DNA from: AP-16 sp046727735 | GTDB taxonomy: Bacteria > Pseudomonadota > Alphaproteobacteria > Rhizobiales > Xanthobacteraceae | Length of the DNA stretch: 64,000 bases | Assembly: GCA_046727735.1 (NCBI GenBank) | Contig: JBKPDF010000022.1 | Span: forward strand, 7,669 to 71,668 | Direction: 5' to 3' | In this document: in pieces, positions 49,993-59,723 of the stretch | How positions within the stretch are numbered: the stretch's first letter is position 1 | Layout: each line of letters starts with the position of its first letter | Made by a program: the position numbers and the translations under genes | The notes under the pieces: model-generated | What the model was told of the DNA's origin: nothing | Databases searched by the model: none | The model's input: only the letters and a program-made list of their open reading frames with translations

Positions 49993-51248
49993 CGGATCCT
50001 CACGAGATAAGGTTCCAACGCAGCGAGGCTCGCGAGATTGTGCGCGGGCGCGAACAGATCGACATAGGGCAAGGCGGCCTGCATGCCGCGCGCCTGCGGC
50101 GAGTAATCGCGCCAGCCGATCAGCGGATTGAGCCAGATGATCCGCTTGCAGCGGCGGCGCAGGCGCCGCATTTCTTCTCCGAGCCGGGCCGGCTCGCCGG
50201 TGTCGTAACCGTCGGAAACGATCATCACCGCCGTGCGGGAATTGATCACGCGTCGCGCATGCCATCGATTGAAGGCGGATAGGCTTTCGCCGATCCGGGT
50301 GCCGCCGCCGATGCCCTGCGCCATCACCGAGAGCTTGTCCACGGCGCGCGTCACGTCGCGGTCGCGCAGCGAGGGTGAGACATGGGCAAGCCGCGTGTGA
50401 AACACGAAGGCCTCGGCCTCACGGAATGCATCGACCACGCCGTGCAAGAACCGGACGAAAAACGCGGTGTACGGATTCATCGAGCCGGAAGCATCGAGCA
50501 GCACGACGAGTCGCAGCGGTTTGATCTTACGCCGGCGCCAGGCTAGCTCCATCATCGTGCCGCCGTGCGAGATATTGCGATGAATGGTGCGGCGCAGATC
50601 GAGCCGCCGCCCGCGCTGGCGGATTTGTTCGCGGCGAACGAGGCGGAGCCGCATGACGCGGGCGAGGCGATAGGCGAGTGCATGCGTCGCCGCGATATCG
50701 TCGGGATCGACGATGTGACGCAGGTCGGTCTCGGCCAGGACTTCGGTGCGTGATGCGCCGCCGCGCTGCCCGCGGCCGTCTCCGCGAGCCTCGGCGCCGT
50801 CGTTCCGCCGTTCGGTACGATCGGGCGGCCCGAGCGCGTCTTGCGGCACATGACTTTCGGCGAGCCGCCGCGCTGCCGCGTGCGGGCCGCTCGGCGTACC
50901 TGACAAGACTTGCCGCCGCCGCATGTCACAGCCGCGCCAGAACGCGTCGAAGATTTCGTCGAAACGCCCCCAATCGGAACGGGTCGCGCAGAACAGCGCG
51001 CGCAGCGCCGGCTTGAGCGATGCCGCGCGCGCGGCGGCGGGCGACGTCAGGATGGCCAGTGCGTCGCGCGTCTCGGCAAGCCCGATGCGAAAGCCGTTGT
51101 CTCGCAGTGTCCTCGCAAAGCCGGCGAGCCGCCGGCACGCCGGGGCGCCGAGAAACTCATTCCGCTCATTCCTGCGGAGGCGTGCATCGAGCGCCGGGTT
51201 CCTGCTTACGGGCGGACGCGCGACTTCATGGACGTTGCCGGCCATCAT
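49989..51248 (-). CDS. coxE: CoxE, VWA-domain CO dehydrogenase maturation protein
   Basis: A 419-residue protein. The C-terminal von Willebrand A domain carries the MIDAS motif LVVLLDASGSMNPYTAFF, later GGGTRIGESLSAFNRWH and VMIVSDGYDTGEPARLGEEM. The N-terminal half is Arg-rich and helical. CoxE acts with the CoxD ATPase in activating the Cu-Mo site of CO dehydrogenase (known in Oligotropha). ATG 51248 overlaps the coxD stop; the longer frame upstream lies over coxD. Confidence 0.9.
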   Translation of the reverse strand: MMAGNVHEVARPPVSRNPALDARLRRNERNEFLGAPACRRLAGFARTLRDNGFRIGLAETRDALAILTSPAAARAASLKPALRALFCATRSDWGRFDEIFDAFWRGCDMRRRQVLSGTPSGPHAAARRLAESHVPQDALGPPDRTERRNDGAEARGDGRGQRGGASRTEVLAETDLRHIVDPDDIAATHALAYRLARVMRLRLVRREQIRQRGRRLDLRRTIHRNISHGGTMMELAWRRRKIKPLRLVVLLDASGSMNPYTAFFVRFLHGVVDAFREAEAFVFHTRLAHVSPSLRDRDVTRAVDKLSVMAQGIGGGTRIGESLSAFNRWHARRVINSRTAVMIVSDGYDTGEPARLGEEMRRLRRRCKRIIWLNPLIGWRDYSPQARGMQAALPYVDLFAPAHNLASLAALEPYLVRIR

Positions 51249-52126
51249 GCGACCTTGCCGACCAGCCGCGCGCTGACCTCGCGCGTCACCCGCGCTCGAT
51301 CTTCCTGCGTCTTGAGCAAACAGATCATCGTCTCGTAGACGGTCTCCGGTTCCTGCCGCAGATCGTGCAATTCGAGGCCGAACAGCGTCGCCGCCCAATC
51401 GAGCGTTTCGGCGACGCCCGGCACTTTACGTAGATCTTCCTTGCGGACCGCGGCGACCATGCGCGCGATTTGCAGGGCGAGCGCGGTATCGATGCCTGGC
51501 ACGCGGGTGAGGATGATTTTTGCTTCGCGATCGACCTCGGGAAAATCGATATAATGATAAAGGCAGCGCCGGCGCAGCGCGTCGGACAATTCGCGGGTGC
51601 CGTTCGAAGTCAGCACGACGCGCGGGATCACCGTCGCCTTGATCGTGCCGAGCTCCGGAATGCTGACCTGAAAATCGGAGAGGAGTTCGAGCAGAAACGC
51701 TTCGAATTCCTCGTCAGCTCGATCGACTTCGTCGATCAACAGTACCGGCGTTTTGTCGCGGCGGATAGCGGCGAGGAGTGGGCGTTCCAGGAGGTATTTT
51801 TCGGAAAAGATATGTTCCTCGATAGCCTCGGCATTCTCGCCGACGCTCTCGCGGGCTTTGATGGCAAGAAGCTGGCGCTGATAATTCCACTCGTAAAGGG
51901 CGGCGTTCTGATCAAGCCCCTCGTAACACTGCAGGCGGATCAGTTCGGCGCCGTACACGGCGGCCAGCGCCTTGCCGACTTCGGTCTTGCCGACACCGGC
52001 TTCGCCCTCGAGCAAGAGCGGCCGCTTGAGGAAGTCCATAAGCCACAATGCGGTAGCAATATCATGATCGGCGACATAGCCGACGGCGGCGAGTTTATCG
52101 GCGATTTCTTCGCGGTTGAGGGTCAT
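51245..52126 (-). CDS. coxD: CoxD, MoxR-family AAA+ ATPase
   Basis: A 293-residue MoxR-type ATPase. Walker A is EGEAGVGKTEVGKALA, Walker B VLLIDEVDRADEEFEAFLLE, sensor 1 VVLTSNGTRELSDALRRRC. In Oligotropha CoxD unfolds or remodels apo-CoxL so that the copper-sulfur centre can form. It lies 131 bp downstream of coxL, and coxE overlaps its end. Confidence 0.93.
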   Translation of the reverse strand: MTLNREEIADKLAAVGYVADHDIATALWLMDFLKRPLLLEGEAGVGKTEVGKALAAVYGAELIRLQCYEGLDQNAALYEWNYQRQLLAIKARESVGENAEAIEEHIFSEKYLLERPLLAAIRRDKTPVLLIDEVDRADEEFEAFLLELLSDFQVSIPELGTIKATVIPRVVLTSNGTRELSDALRRRCLYHYIDFPEVDREAKIILTRVPGIDTALALQIARMVAAVRKEDLRKVPGVAETLDWAATLFGLELHDLRQEPETVYETMICLLKTQEDRARVTREVSARLVGKVA

Positions 52127-52257
52127 GGCACGTCATCCCGGGCACCATAAGACGTCATGCCCGGAATCGAGAATGTACGAATTCCGCTCCGGTCGTGCCA
52201 CATCGAACAAGAGTGGGCGCGGATTCCGCCTGTTTGCCCGTTCGGCCCAGAGTGACG

Positions 52258-54678
52258 TTACGGGTGCAGCCCGAGCTTCTCGGCCGCCATCCAGGTGCGC
52301 CAATGGTCGTGCGGCATCTGGATGTGCGTGGAGCCGAGGAACGCGAACGCGTCATTGACGGCGTTGGAGAAGCACGGCACGCCGCCGACATTGGGACTCT
52401 CGCCGACGCCCTTGGCTCCGATCGGATGATGCGGCGACGGCGTGGTGGTCCAGTCGGTTTCCCAATGCGGGGTTTCGACCGCGGTCGGCAGGAAGTAATC
52501 CAAAAACGACGCGGTAGTGACGTTGCCGTCGGCATCGTAATGAATTTCCTGGCCCATGGCGATGCCGAAGGCTTCGGTCAATCCGCCGTGGATCTGGCCT
52601 TCGATGATCATCGGGTTGATCCGCGTGCCGCAATCGTCGAGCGCATAGAAGCGGCGCACTTTGGTCTGGCCCGTATCGACGTCGACATCGACGACGCAGA
52701 TATAGGCGCCGAACGGAAACGTGAAATTCGGCGGATCGTAGTAATTGATCGCCTCGAGGCCGGGCTCCATGCCGGGCGGCACTTCGTGATAGGCCGCCCA
52801 GGCCAGCTCGGTCATGGTCTTGAAGCGCTCGGGATTGCCCTTCACCCGGAAACGGTCGACGTCCCATTCCAGATCGTCATCGTGCACCTCGAGCATATAG
52901 GCGGCGATCATCTGCGCTTTGGCCTTGATTTTTCGGCAGGCCATGGCGGTCGCCGCGCCCGATACCGGCGTCGAGCGCGAGCCGTAGGTGCCGAGACCGT
53001 AGGGCGCCGTGTCGGTATTGCCCTCTTCCACCGTGATGCTGTCGGCCGGCAGTCCGAGTTCGGTGGCGATGATCTGGGCATAAGTCGTCTCGTGACCCTG
53101 GCCTTGTGATTTGGTGCCGAGCCGGCAAATGCCGGAGCCGGTCGGGTGAATGCGGATTTCCGCGGAGTCGAACATGGCGATGCCGAGAATATCGCAGGCG
53201 CGAGACGGCCCGGCGCCGACGATCTCGGTAAAGAACGCGACGCCGATACCCATCAGTTCGCGGGTCTCGCCGCGCTTGAACGCCTGGCGCTTGGCTTTCT
53301 GCTCTTCGCGGAGCCGATTGTAGCCGACCGACTCCATCGCCTTCTTCAGGGCCGTCTGGTAGTCGCCGGAATCGTACTGCCAGCCGAACGCGCTCGTGTA
53401 CGGGAATTGCTCGCGACGGATGAGGTTCTTCATCCGGAACTCGGCCGGATCCATGCCCAGCTTTTGCGCCATGATGTCCATGGCGCGTTCGATGCAATAG
53501 GCCGCCTCCGTGACGCGGAACGAACAGCGATAGGCGACGCCGCCCGGCGCCTTGTTGGTATAGACGCCGTCGACCAGACAATACGCCGCCGGGAAATCGT
53601 AGGAACCGGAAATGATGGAGAACAGTCCGGCCGGCCACTTGGTCGCGTTGGCGCAGGCATCGAACGCGCCGTGATCGGCGATGGTGTAACAGCGCAGACC
53701 CGTCACTCTGCCGTCCTTGGTCGCGGCGATCTCGACGTCCATATAGAAGTCGCGCGCGAACGCGGTGGTCGAGAGATTCTCGATCCGGTCTTCGGTCCAT
53801 TTCACCGGCCGCCCGGTGACGATGGAGGCGACGATCGCACAGATATAGCCCGGATAAGCGCCGACCTTGTTGCCGAAACCGCCGCCGATGTCCGGGGCGA
53901 TGACGTGGATCTTGTGCTCCGGGATCTTGGAGATCAGCGAGCCGACGGTGCGGATGACATGCGGCGCCTGGAACGTGCCCCAGAGCGTCAACTCGCCTTT
54001 GATTTTGTCGAACGAGGCGACGCACTGGCACGTCTCCAGCGGACATGGGTGTACCCGGGGATAGACGATCAGCTCCTTGATGGTCACGTCGGCCTTGGCT
54101 AAGGCGGCATCGGCTGCAGCCTTGTCGCCGGCCTGCCAGGCGAAGACATGATTGTAGTGCTTACGCTTGCCGTGCGCGCCGTCCGTCTTGTCCTTCAGAT
54201 CCTCGCGGATCACCGGTGCGCCTTCTGCCATCGCCCTCAGCGGGTCGACATTGACCGGCAGTGCCTCGTATTCCACCTCGACCAGTTCGACGGCGTCGGC
54301 TGCCGCTTCGCGGCTTTCGGCGACAACGAAGGCGACCTCCTGGTTTTGGAACAGCACCTTGCCGTCCGCGAGCACCATCTGCACGTCGCCGGCGAGAGTC
54401 GGCATCCAGGCCAAATTTACGGTCTTGAGCGTCTCGGCGGTGATTACCGCGACGACGCCCGGCAACGCCGTGGCTTTGGCGGTGTCGATTTTCTTCACGC
54501 GCGCGTGGCCGTGGGACGAGCGCACCAGATCGCCATAGAGCATCCCGGGCAGCTTGATGTCGTCGACGTAATTGCCCTTGCCCTGAACGAAGCGGATATC
54601 CTCGACGCGCTTTCGCTTGCAGCCCATGCCTTCGAGCTTGGCAGCACGCTCGGCGGAGGTGGGGGTCACGTCGTTCAT
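52258..54678 (-). CDS. coxL: Form I carbon-monoxide dehydrogenase large subunit
   Basis: The 806-residue molybdopterin subunit of aerobic CO dehydrogenase (EC 1.2.5.3), which oxidises CO to CO2. The form I active-site signature AYRCSFR (residues 382-388, Cys385) binds the Mo-S-Cu cluster. Other features are PHVIRTVGSLISKIP, PDIGGGFGNKVGAYPG, GSGICRLGTKSQGQGHETTYAQ, and the Glu in GAKGVGESPNVGG. Form II proteins have AYRGAGR instead. Start ATG 54678 overlaps the coxS stop; the frame runs upstream over coxS but is not coding there. Confidence 0.97.
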   Translation of the reverse strand: MNDVTPTSAERAAKLEGMGCKRKRVEDIRFVQGKGNYVDDIKLPGMLYGDLVRSSHGHARVKKIDTAKATALPGVVAVITAETLKTVNLAWMPTLAGDVQMVLADGKVLFQNQEVAFVVAESREAAADAVELVEVEYEALPVNVDPLRAMAEGAPVIREDLKDKTDGAHGKRKHYNHVFAWQAGDKAAADAALAKADVTIKELIVYPRVHPCPLETCQCVASFDKIKGELTLWGTFQAPHVIRTVGSLISKIPEHKIHVIAPDIGGGFGNKVGAYPGYICAIVASIVTGRPVKWTEDRIENLSTTAFARDFYMDVEIAATKDGRVTGLRCYTIADHGAFDACANATKWPAGLFSIISGSYDFPAAYCLVDGVYTNKAPGGVAYRCSFRVTEAAYCIERAMDIMAQKLGMDPAEFRMKNLIRREQFPYTSAFGWQYDSGDYQTALKKAMESVGYNRLREEQKAKRQAFKRGETRELMGIGVAFFTEIVGAGPSRACDILGIAMFDSAEIRIHPTGSGICRLGTKSQGQGHETTYAQIIATELGLPADSITVEEGNTDTAPYGLGTYGSRSTPVSGAATAMACRKIKAKAQMIAAYMLEVHDDDLEWDVDRFRVKGNPERFKTMTELAWAAYHEVPPGMEPGLEAINYYDPPNFTFPFGAYICVVDVDVDTGQTKVRRFYALDDCGTRINPMIIEGQIHGGLTEAFGIAMGQEIHYDADGNVTTASFLDYFLPTAVETPHWETDWTTTPSPHHPIGAKGVGESPNVGGVPCFSNAVNDAFAFLGSTHIQMPHDHWRTWMAAEKLGLHP

Positions 54679-55175
54679 TCCGCTGCCTCCTTGAACGGCA
54701 CGCCGTTGAGCTTGGCGGCGGCGAATTGAATGGCCTTGACGATGTTCTGGTAGCCGGTGCAGCGGCAGAGATTGCCGGCGATGCCGAAGCGGATTTCTTC
54801 TTCCGAGGGATTGTTGTTTTCCTGCAGCAGCCGGTAAGCGCGCGTGATCATTCCCGGGGTGCAGAAGCCGCACTGCAGCCCGTGCATCTCGCGGAAACCT
54901 TCCTGAATTGCATGCAGCGTGCCGTCGGCGTTGGCGATGCCTTCGATGGTGCGGACATCGGCGCCGCTCGCCTGGACCGCGAACATGGTGCAGGACTTCA
55001 CCGACTTGCCGTCGAGATCGACCGTGCAGGCACCGCAATGGCTCGTCTCGCAGCCGATATGCGGGCCGGTGAGATTGAGCTGATCGCGTAGGAAATGGAT
55101 CAGCAGGGTGCGCGGCTCGACCAGAGCTTCGATCTTGTTGCCGTTCACTCGCATTTCGATATGGGATTTCGCCAT
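54675..55175 (-). CDS. coxS: Carbon-monoxide dehydrogenase small subunit (2x[2Fe-2S])
   Basis: A 166-residue ferredoxin-like subunit. The plant-type [2Fe-2S] cluster is CETSHCGACTVDLDG, and the helical second cluster is GFCTPGMITRAY with CRCTGYQNIVKAI. It carries electrons from CoxL to the FAD of CoxM. It lies 11 bp after coxM and overlaps coxL (ATGA). Confidence 0.96.
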   Translation of the reverse strand: MAKSHIEMRVNGNKIEALVEPRTLLIHFLRDQLNLTGPHIGCETSHCGACTVDLDGKSVKSCTMFAVQASGADVRTIEGIANADGTLHAIQEGFREMHGLQCGFCTPGMITRAYRLLQENNNPSEEEIRFGIAGNLCRCTGYQNIVKAIQFAAAKLNGVPFKEAAE

Positions 55176-55186
55176 CGCTGGCTCCC

Positions 55187-56053
55187 TCAGCCGCGGGCGC
55201 GCGACTTGGCGCGCTCGAGCGCACGGGCGAGCATGACGCCCGCCATTTTGGTGCGGTACTGTGCCGGTCCGCGGGCATCGCTCGCTGGCGATGTGATCGC
55301 CTCCGCGGCGGCCGCCGCTTTCCTGATCGTGGCGGGGTCGAGCGTGGACCCGGTCAGGATTTTTGCCGCCTCCTCCGCCCGGAGCGGCGTTTCGGCGACG
55401 TTGGTCAAGCCGATCGAGCAGCTTTCAACCCTTCCGCCCTTCATGGTCAGGACCACTGCGGCCGCCGCCGTCGCGTAGTCGCCTACTTTGCGCTTGAGTT
55501 TTTCATAGGCCCAGCCGTGTCCCGCGGCCGGGACAGGAATGCGTATCGCGGTCAGCAGGTCACCGGTTTCGAGCGCGGTCGAATAGGCGCCCTGATAAAA
55601 CTCGCGGGCGGGGATCCGCCGTTCACCCCTGTTGCCGTGGACGTGATAGGCCGCGCCGAGGCACATCATCACCGCCGGCATGTCATTGCCGGGATCGCCG
55701 TTCGCGACGTTGCCGCCCAGCGTGCCGACGTACCGGACCTGCGGGTCGGCAATTTGCAACGAAGTTTCGCGAAGCAGCGGAATCTTGTCGGCGAGGAGAT
55801 CGGAAGCGATCAGCTCGTGCTGGGTGGTCATAGCGCCGATGACGATGTCGTTGCCGTCGGTTCGCACGCCTTTGAGCTCGCGGATCCCGGCGAGATCGAC
55901 CAGATTGGCCGGCGAGGCAAGGCGCAGCTTCATCATCGGGATGAGGCTGTGGCCACCGGCGAGCGCTCGGCCATCCTCGCCGAGTTCGGCCAGGAGCGCG
56001 GCGGCTTCCTGCACGGATTTAGGACGGTGATAGCTGAAGGCTGCAGGTACCAC
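55187..56053 (-). CDS. coxM: Carbon-monoxide dehydrogenase FAD subunit
   Basis: A 288-residue FAD-binding subunit with the two flavin motifs ALAGGHSLIPMMKLRLA and VGTLGGNVANGDPGNDMPAV. It hands electrons to the membrane quinone pool or cytochromes. Order M-S-L-D-E matches form I cox clusters. ATG 56053 begins MVPAAFSYHRPKSVQEAAAL. No other cox gene is seen upstream. Confidence 0.96.
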   Translation of the reverse strand: MVPAAFSYHRPKSVQEAAALLAELGEDGRALAGGHSLIPMMKLRLASPANLVDLAGIRELKGVRTDGNDIVIGAMTTQHELIASDLLADKIPLLRETSLQIADPQVRYVGTLGGNVANGDPGNDMPAVMMCLGAAYHVHGNRGERRIPAREFYQGAYSTALETGDLLTAIRIPVPAAGHGWAYEKLKRKVGDYATAAAAVVLTMKGGRVESCSIGLTNVAETPLRAEEAAKILTGSTLDPATIRKAAAAAEAITSPASDARGPAQYRTKMAGVMLARALERAKSRARG

Positions 56054-56518
56054 GGGTTATCCTCCCTCGCATGCGCCGCTCTCGCGATCATTGCCGCGGT
56101 ATTTCCGGCACAGCGGTACGGAATGCTGCACCAATCCTGCAGCCGATGCCATAGGCTTCTTGGCCGAAGTCGCCGGCATCGACCATATCCTTCGCAGATA
56201 ATGAGTCCGTTGTTCAACGTGGTCCGAAATCGCAGTGACTAAGGACAGGTATCAAGGTCCGCTTGGGGTCAGGGTCGGTCATTCTGGGCTCTGCAGCGCG
56301 CGTCCACTGATCTTCCGGTAGCGGACCACAGGTCGGGAGCGTGCCAGGAGCGGAGAGCCCGAAAGCCGTGCGACGGATGCTCACACCGATGCCAAGATTC
56401 GCGGGAGCGTAGCTACCCGTCGCTACCATCGGTCGTGGTAGAGTTCGACGCCGTTCTGGCCGCGTAGCGCGGATGGAGTGCCTCGCTCCCGCGCTGGAAC
56501 TTGGCCATGGAGAGCCCG
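56054..56518. other. 465-bp divergent regulatory region, coxM / AraC gene
   Basis: Apart from the small shadow frames, no gene is convincing. The region should hold the cox promoter and that of the AraC gene. I could not pick out a clean -35/-10 pair or sigma-54 site. Motif-like CCGGCATCGACC and TCAAGGTCCGCTTGGGGTCA are unexplained. Confidence 0.5.
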
Positions 56519-57604
56519 ATGTCGATCATTGAAGCCGGCTTGCGCGGCGGCACAGTGGCAATTCTCCTGCTGATCGCCACCCTCTTCCTCCGTGACGCGG
56601 GACGCTCGCCGCCGGGGCGCAACTGCGCGCTGTTTTTGCTGAGCGCCGCCGGTTACGTGATTTGCTCGGCGCCGGGTGTCGCCCGGCTCGATACGCCTAT
56701 TGGGCTTTTACTCCTGGTGGTCAGCCTCGGAGTACCGGCCTTGTTCTGGATGGCGGCGGCAGCCGTCTTCGACGACGAGTACAAGCCTACATGGCGTCGC
56801 GGTTTTGCCTGGCTTGGCCTTGTGATTCTCGGAATGTGGAGCATGCACGACAGTCCGCCGATCGTGGGCCTCGCCTACTACGGACTGTCTTTGCTGTTCG
56901 TCGGCCTCGCTGCCTGGCACGCTCTGGTTGGGCGGGAAACTGATCTAGTCGAGGTACGCCGCCGCGTGCGTGCATTGTTGGCAGTTTCGGCCGCATCATA
57001 CGCCGCGTTGATCATGATCGCCGATGTGGTGTCGCCCGGCAGCTCGGCGACCGCCCCGTTCAGCATCGCCAACGCCGGTGGCCTCGCGGCGGTAACGTTC
57101 GCCTTCGCGTTATCGTGGCTCGGGCTCGCGCGTGAAGCGCCATCGCTTTCCCTGGCGAAGTCCGATCCGACTCCCTCGCCGCCGACGGAGGCCGGCCCGG
57201 ATCGCGCCCCTGCGGCACAGCCCTTCGACGAGCAGGAGAAGGCGCTTTTGGCGGCGTTGCGCAAGCTGATGGAGGAGCAAAGGTTCTATCGACATGACGG
57301 GCTGACCGTTGCGGCGCTGGCCGCGCAGCTAGGGATCCCTGAATACCGGCTCCGGCGGCTCATCAACCGGGGGCTGGGTCACCGCAATTTCAACAGCTTC
57401 GTCAATGGTTATCGCCTTGCCGAAGCCAGAGCCGCGCTCGCCGATCCGGTCCAGGCAGACGTGCCGATACTGACCATTGCACTCGACACCGGCTTTCAGT
57501 CGCTCGCGCCGTTCAATCGTGCCTTCAAGTTGACGGCCGGAACGACGCCGAGCCGTTATCGCCGCCAGTGTCTGGCCCGGCTGAACCCGCGTTTCACCGC
57601 CTGA
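56519..57604 (+). CDS. Membrane-anchored AraC-family regulator
   Basis: A ~361-residue protein with a seven-helix-like N-terminal half (VAILLLIATLFLRDAG, ALFLLSAAGYVICSA, IGLLLLVVSLGVPALFWMAA, and others) and a C-terminal AraC DNA-binding domain: KLMEEQRFYRHDGLTVAALAAQLGIPEYRLRRLINRGLG, then ALDTGFQSLAPFNRAFKLTAGTTPSRYR. It senses an envelope or lipid signal directly, probably. ATG 56519 has GGAG six bases upstream. It may control the alkylsulfatase downstream or the cox genes upstream. Confidence 0.85.
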   Translation: MSIIEAGLRGGTVAILLLIATLFLRDAGRSPPGRNCALFLLSAAGYVICSAPGVARLDTPIGLLLLVVSLGVPALFWMAAAAVFDDEYKPTWRRGFAWLGLVILGMWSMHDSPPIVGLAYYGLSLLFVGLAAWHALVGRETDLVEVRRRVRALLAVSAASYAALIMIADVVSPGSSATAPFSIANAGGLAAVTFAFALSWLGLAREAPSLSLAKSDPTPSPPTEAGPDRAPAAQPFDEQEKALLAALRKLMEEQRFYRHDGLTVAALAAQLGIPEYRLRRLINRGLGHRNFNSFVNGYRLAEARAALADPVQADVPILTIALDTGFQSLAPFNRAFKLTAGTTPSRYRRQCLARLNPRFTA

Positions 57605-57722
57605 CACCTGCTCGATTCCGGAATCGATAAGTCGGATTTCACGATTCGATCAGCTGTTGTCGGATTCCGCAAAGACCGGCGCTCGTCACCCTGTCAGGCT
57701 GCCCCGGCCCAAGGCTGGGGGA

Positions 57723-59723
57723 ATGCACATGGCTGCTCATGTCTTTCGCAAAATCCCGCTTGCCGGATTGTCCGCCGGCGCGGCCTTCATGATGAGCGCT
57801 GCTGCCGCCTCGGCGCAGCCCAAGGATGCCGAACCGGCGACGCGCCGGACGAACGCTGAAGTCCTGCGCTCGCTGCCGTTCAACGACCGCGCCGACTTCG
57901 ACGATGCGCAGCGCGGCTTCATCGCGGCATTGCCGGACGCCATCATGTCGGCCGACGGACAACGAACCATCTGGTCGATGAAGCCCTATGCGTTCGTAAC
58001 GGGCGATGCGCCGGCGACCGTCAATCCGAGCCTGTGGCGCCAGGCGCAGCTCAACAACGTCCACGGCCTCTTCAAGGTCACCGACCGCGTCTACCAGATA
58101 CGCGGCCTCGACGATTCGAACATGACGATTGTGGAGTCCGACAGCGGCTTGGTCGTCATCGATACGCTGTCCGCGGCCGAGTCCGCTAAGGCCGCCATGG
58201 AGCTCTACTCCAGAAACCGTCCGCGCAAGCCGGTCGTCGCGGTCATCTACACGCACCCGCACGGGGATCATTTCGGCGGCGTGAAGGGGGTCATCGGCGA
58301 GGACGATGTCCGCAGCGGCAAAGTGCAAGTCTTCGCGCCCGATGATTTCATGGACTATGCCGTGGCCGACAACGTCGTGGCCGGCAATGCCAAATTTCGA
58401 CGCTCGTTGTATCAGTTCGGCCCGGTCCTGCCGCCCGGCGAACGCGGCCAGGTGGACGCCGGCCATGGCAAGAATATCCCGCGCGGCGGCACCTTCACGT
58501 TGATCGCTCCGACCGACCTGATCAGGGACAGCTACGAGACCCGCACGATCGATGGGGTCGAAATCGAATTCCATCTGGTGCCCGGGTCAGAGGCTCCCGT
58601 CGAGATGACGTTGTATTTTCCCCAGTTCAAAGTCCTGAACATGGCGGAGGATACGAATCACACCATGCACAATCTATACGCGCTCCGAGGCGCGGAAGTC
58701 CGCGACGCCAGATTGTGGTCGAACTACATCAACGAAGCGCTCGATCGCTATGGCGACCGCACGGATGTGCTGATCGCGCAGCATCAATGGCCGACCTGGG
58801 GCGCGGAAAGGATCGCGGCATTCCTCAAGAAGCAGCGCGACATGTACAAGTTCATCCACGACCAGTCGCTGCGGCTGCTCAACCGCGCCTATACGCCCGC
58901 CGACATTGCCGAAACCCTGAAAATGCCGGCGAGCCTCGCCGGCGATTGGTCCACGCGCGGCTACTACGGAACGCTGAGCCACAATGCCAAGGCGGTCTAT
59001 CAGAAATATCTCGGCTGGTACGACGCCAATCCCGCCAATCTGTCGCCGCTGCCTCCGGTCGAGCAGGCGCGCCGGACGGTGAACTACATGGGCGGCGCCG
59101 ATGCCGTGATCGCACGCGCCCGCGACGACTTCAAGGTCGGCGATTACCGCTGGGTCGCAAGCGTGATGAACCAGGTGGTGTTCGCCGATCCCGCCAACCG
59201 ACCGGCGCGTGAACTCGGCGCCGACGCGCTCGAGCAATTGGGCTACCAGGCCGAGGCGGCCACATGGCGCAACGCCTATTTGATGGGCGCGATGGAGCTG
59301 CGCAACGGCGTGACGAAGGTTCCGGGTATCGGCGCCTCCTCGTTGGACATGGTGAAGGCAATTCCCGTCGGCCTCATCTTCGACTTGTGGGGGGCCCGCC
59401 TCAATGCCGACAAGGCCGAAGGCAAGACGATTGTGATCAATTGGACGTTCACCGACGTTGGAGAAAAGGTCGCCCTAAATCTGGAGAACTCGGCGCTGAC
59501 GCACCTGCGCGGCAAGCTGGCCGCCAAGGCGGATGCTGCCTTCACTCTGACGCGGGCGACGCTCAATTCGATCCTGGTCAGGCAGACGACGTTCCCGAAT
59601 GCTATCAAGGCCGGCGACATCAAGGTTGAGGGAGAACCCGGCAAGCTCGGCGAACTGATCGGGATGCTCGACGAACTTGCGCCGGATTTTCCGATCGTCG
59701 AGCCGCTGCAGGCGAAACCGTGA
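57723..59723 (+). CDS. Periplasmic alkylsulfatase (SdsA1/BDS1 family)
   Basis: A 666-residue exported metallo-beta-lactamase-fold sulfatase that hydrolyses alkyl sulfates such as SDS. Signal peptide: FRKIPLAGLSAGAAFMMSAA ending AAASAQ. The Zn site begins YTHPHGDHFGGVKG, with further ligands in NMAEDTNHTMHN. A helical dimerisation domain and a C-terminal SCP2-like domain (TIVINWTFTDVGEKVALNLENSALTH split here as VINWTFTD and NLENSALTH) follow. The ATG is at 57723; upstream 22 codons are less likely. The GTG of the next gene overlaps its stop. Confidence 0.93.
   Translation: MHMAAHVFRKIPLAGLSAGAAFMMSAAAASAQPKDAEPATRRTNAEVLRSLPFNDRADFDDAQRGFIAALPDAIMSADGQRTIWSMKPYAFVTGDAPATVNPSLWRQAQLNNVHGLFKVTDRVYQIRGLDDSNMTIVESDSGLVVIDTLSAAESAKAAMELYSRNRPRKPVVAVIYTHPHGDHFGGVKGVIGEDDVRSGKVQVFAPDDFMDYAVADNVVAGNAKFRRSLYQFGPVLPPGERGQVDAGHGKNIPRGGTFTLIAPTDLIRDSYETRTIDGVEIEFHLVPGSEAPVEMTLYFPQFKVLNMAEDTNHTMHNLYALRGAEVRDARLWSNYINEALDRYGDRTDVLIAQHQWPTWGAERIAAFLKKQRDMYKFIHDQSLRLLNRAYTPADIAETLKMPASLAGDWSTRGYYGTLSHNAKAVYQKYLGWYDANPANLSPLPPVEQARRTVNYMGGADAVIARARDDFKVGDYRWVASVMNQVVFADPANRPARELGADALEQLGYQAEAATWRNAYLMGAMELRNGVTKVPGIGASSLDMVKAIPVGLIFDLWGARLNADKAEGKTIVINWTFTDVGEKVALNLENSALTHLRGKLAAKADAAFTLTRATLNSILVRQTTFPNAIKAGDIKVEGEPGKLGELIGMLDELAPDFPIVEPLQAKP

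Noticed and set aside
54679..55278. 200-codon N-terminal extension of CoxL
   Set aside because: It runs antiphase over coxS and shows none of the CoxL family sequence; ATG 54678 is the normal start.
57639..58574. Minus-strand open frame of 311 codons opposite the alkylsulfatase
   Set aside because: Antisense to the zinc-site region of a clear enzyme; no start signal or family pattern.
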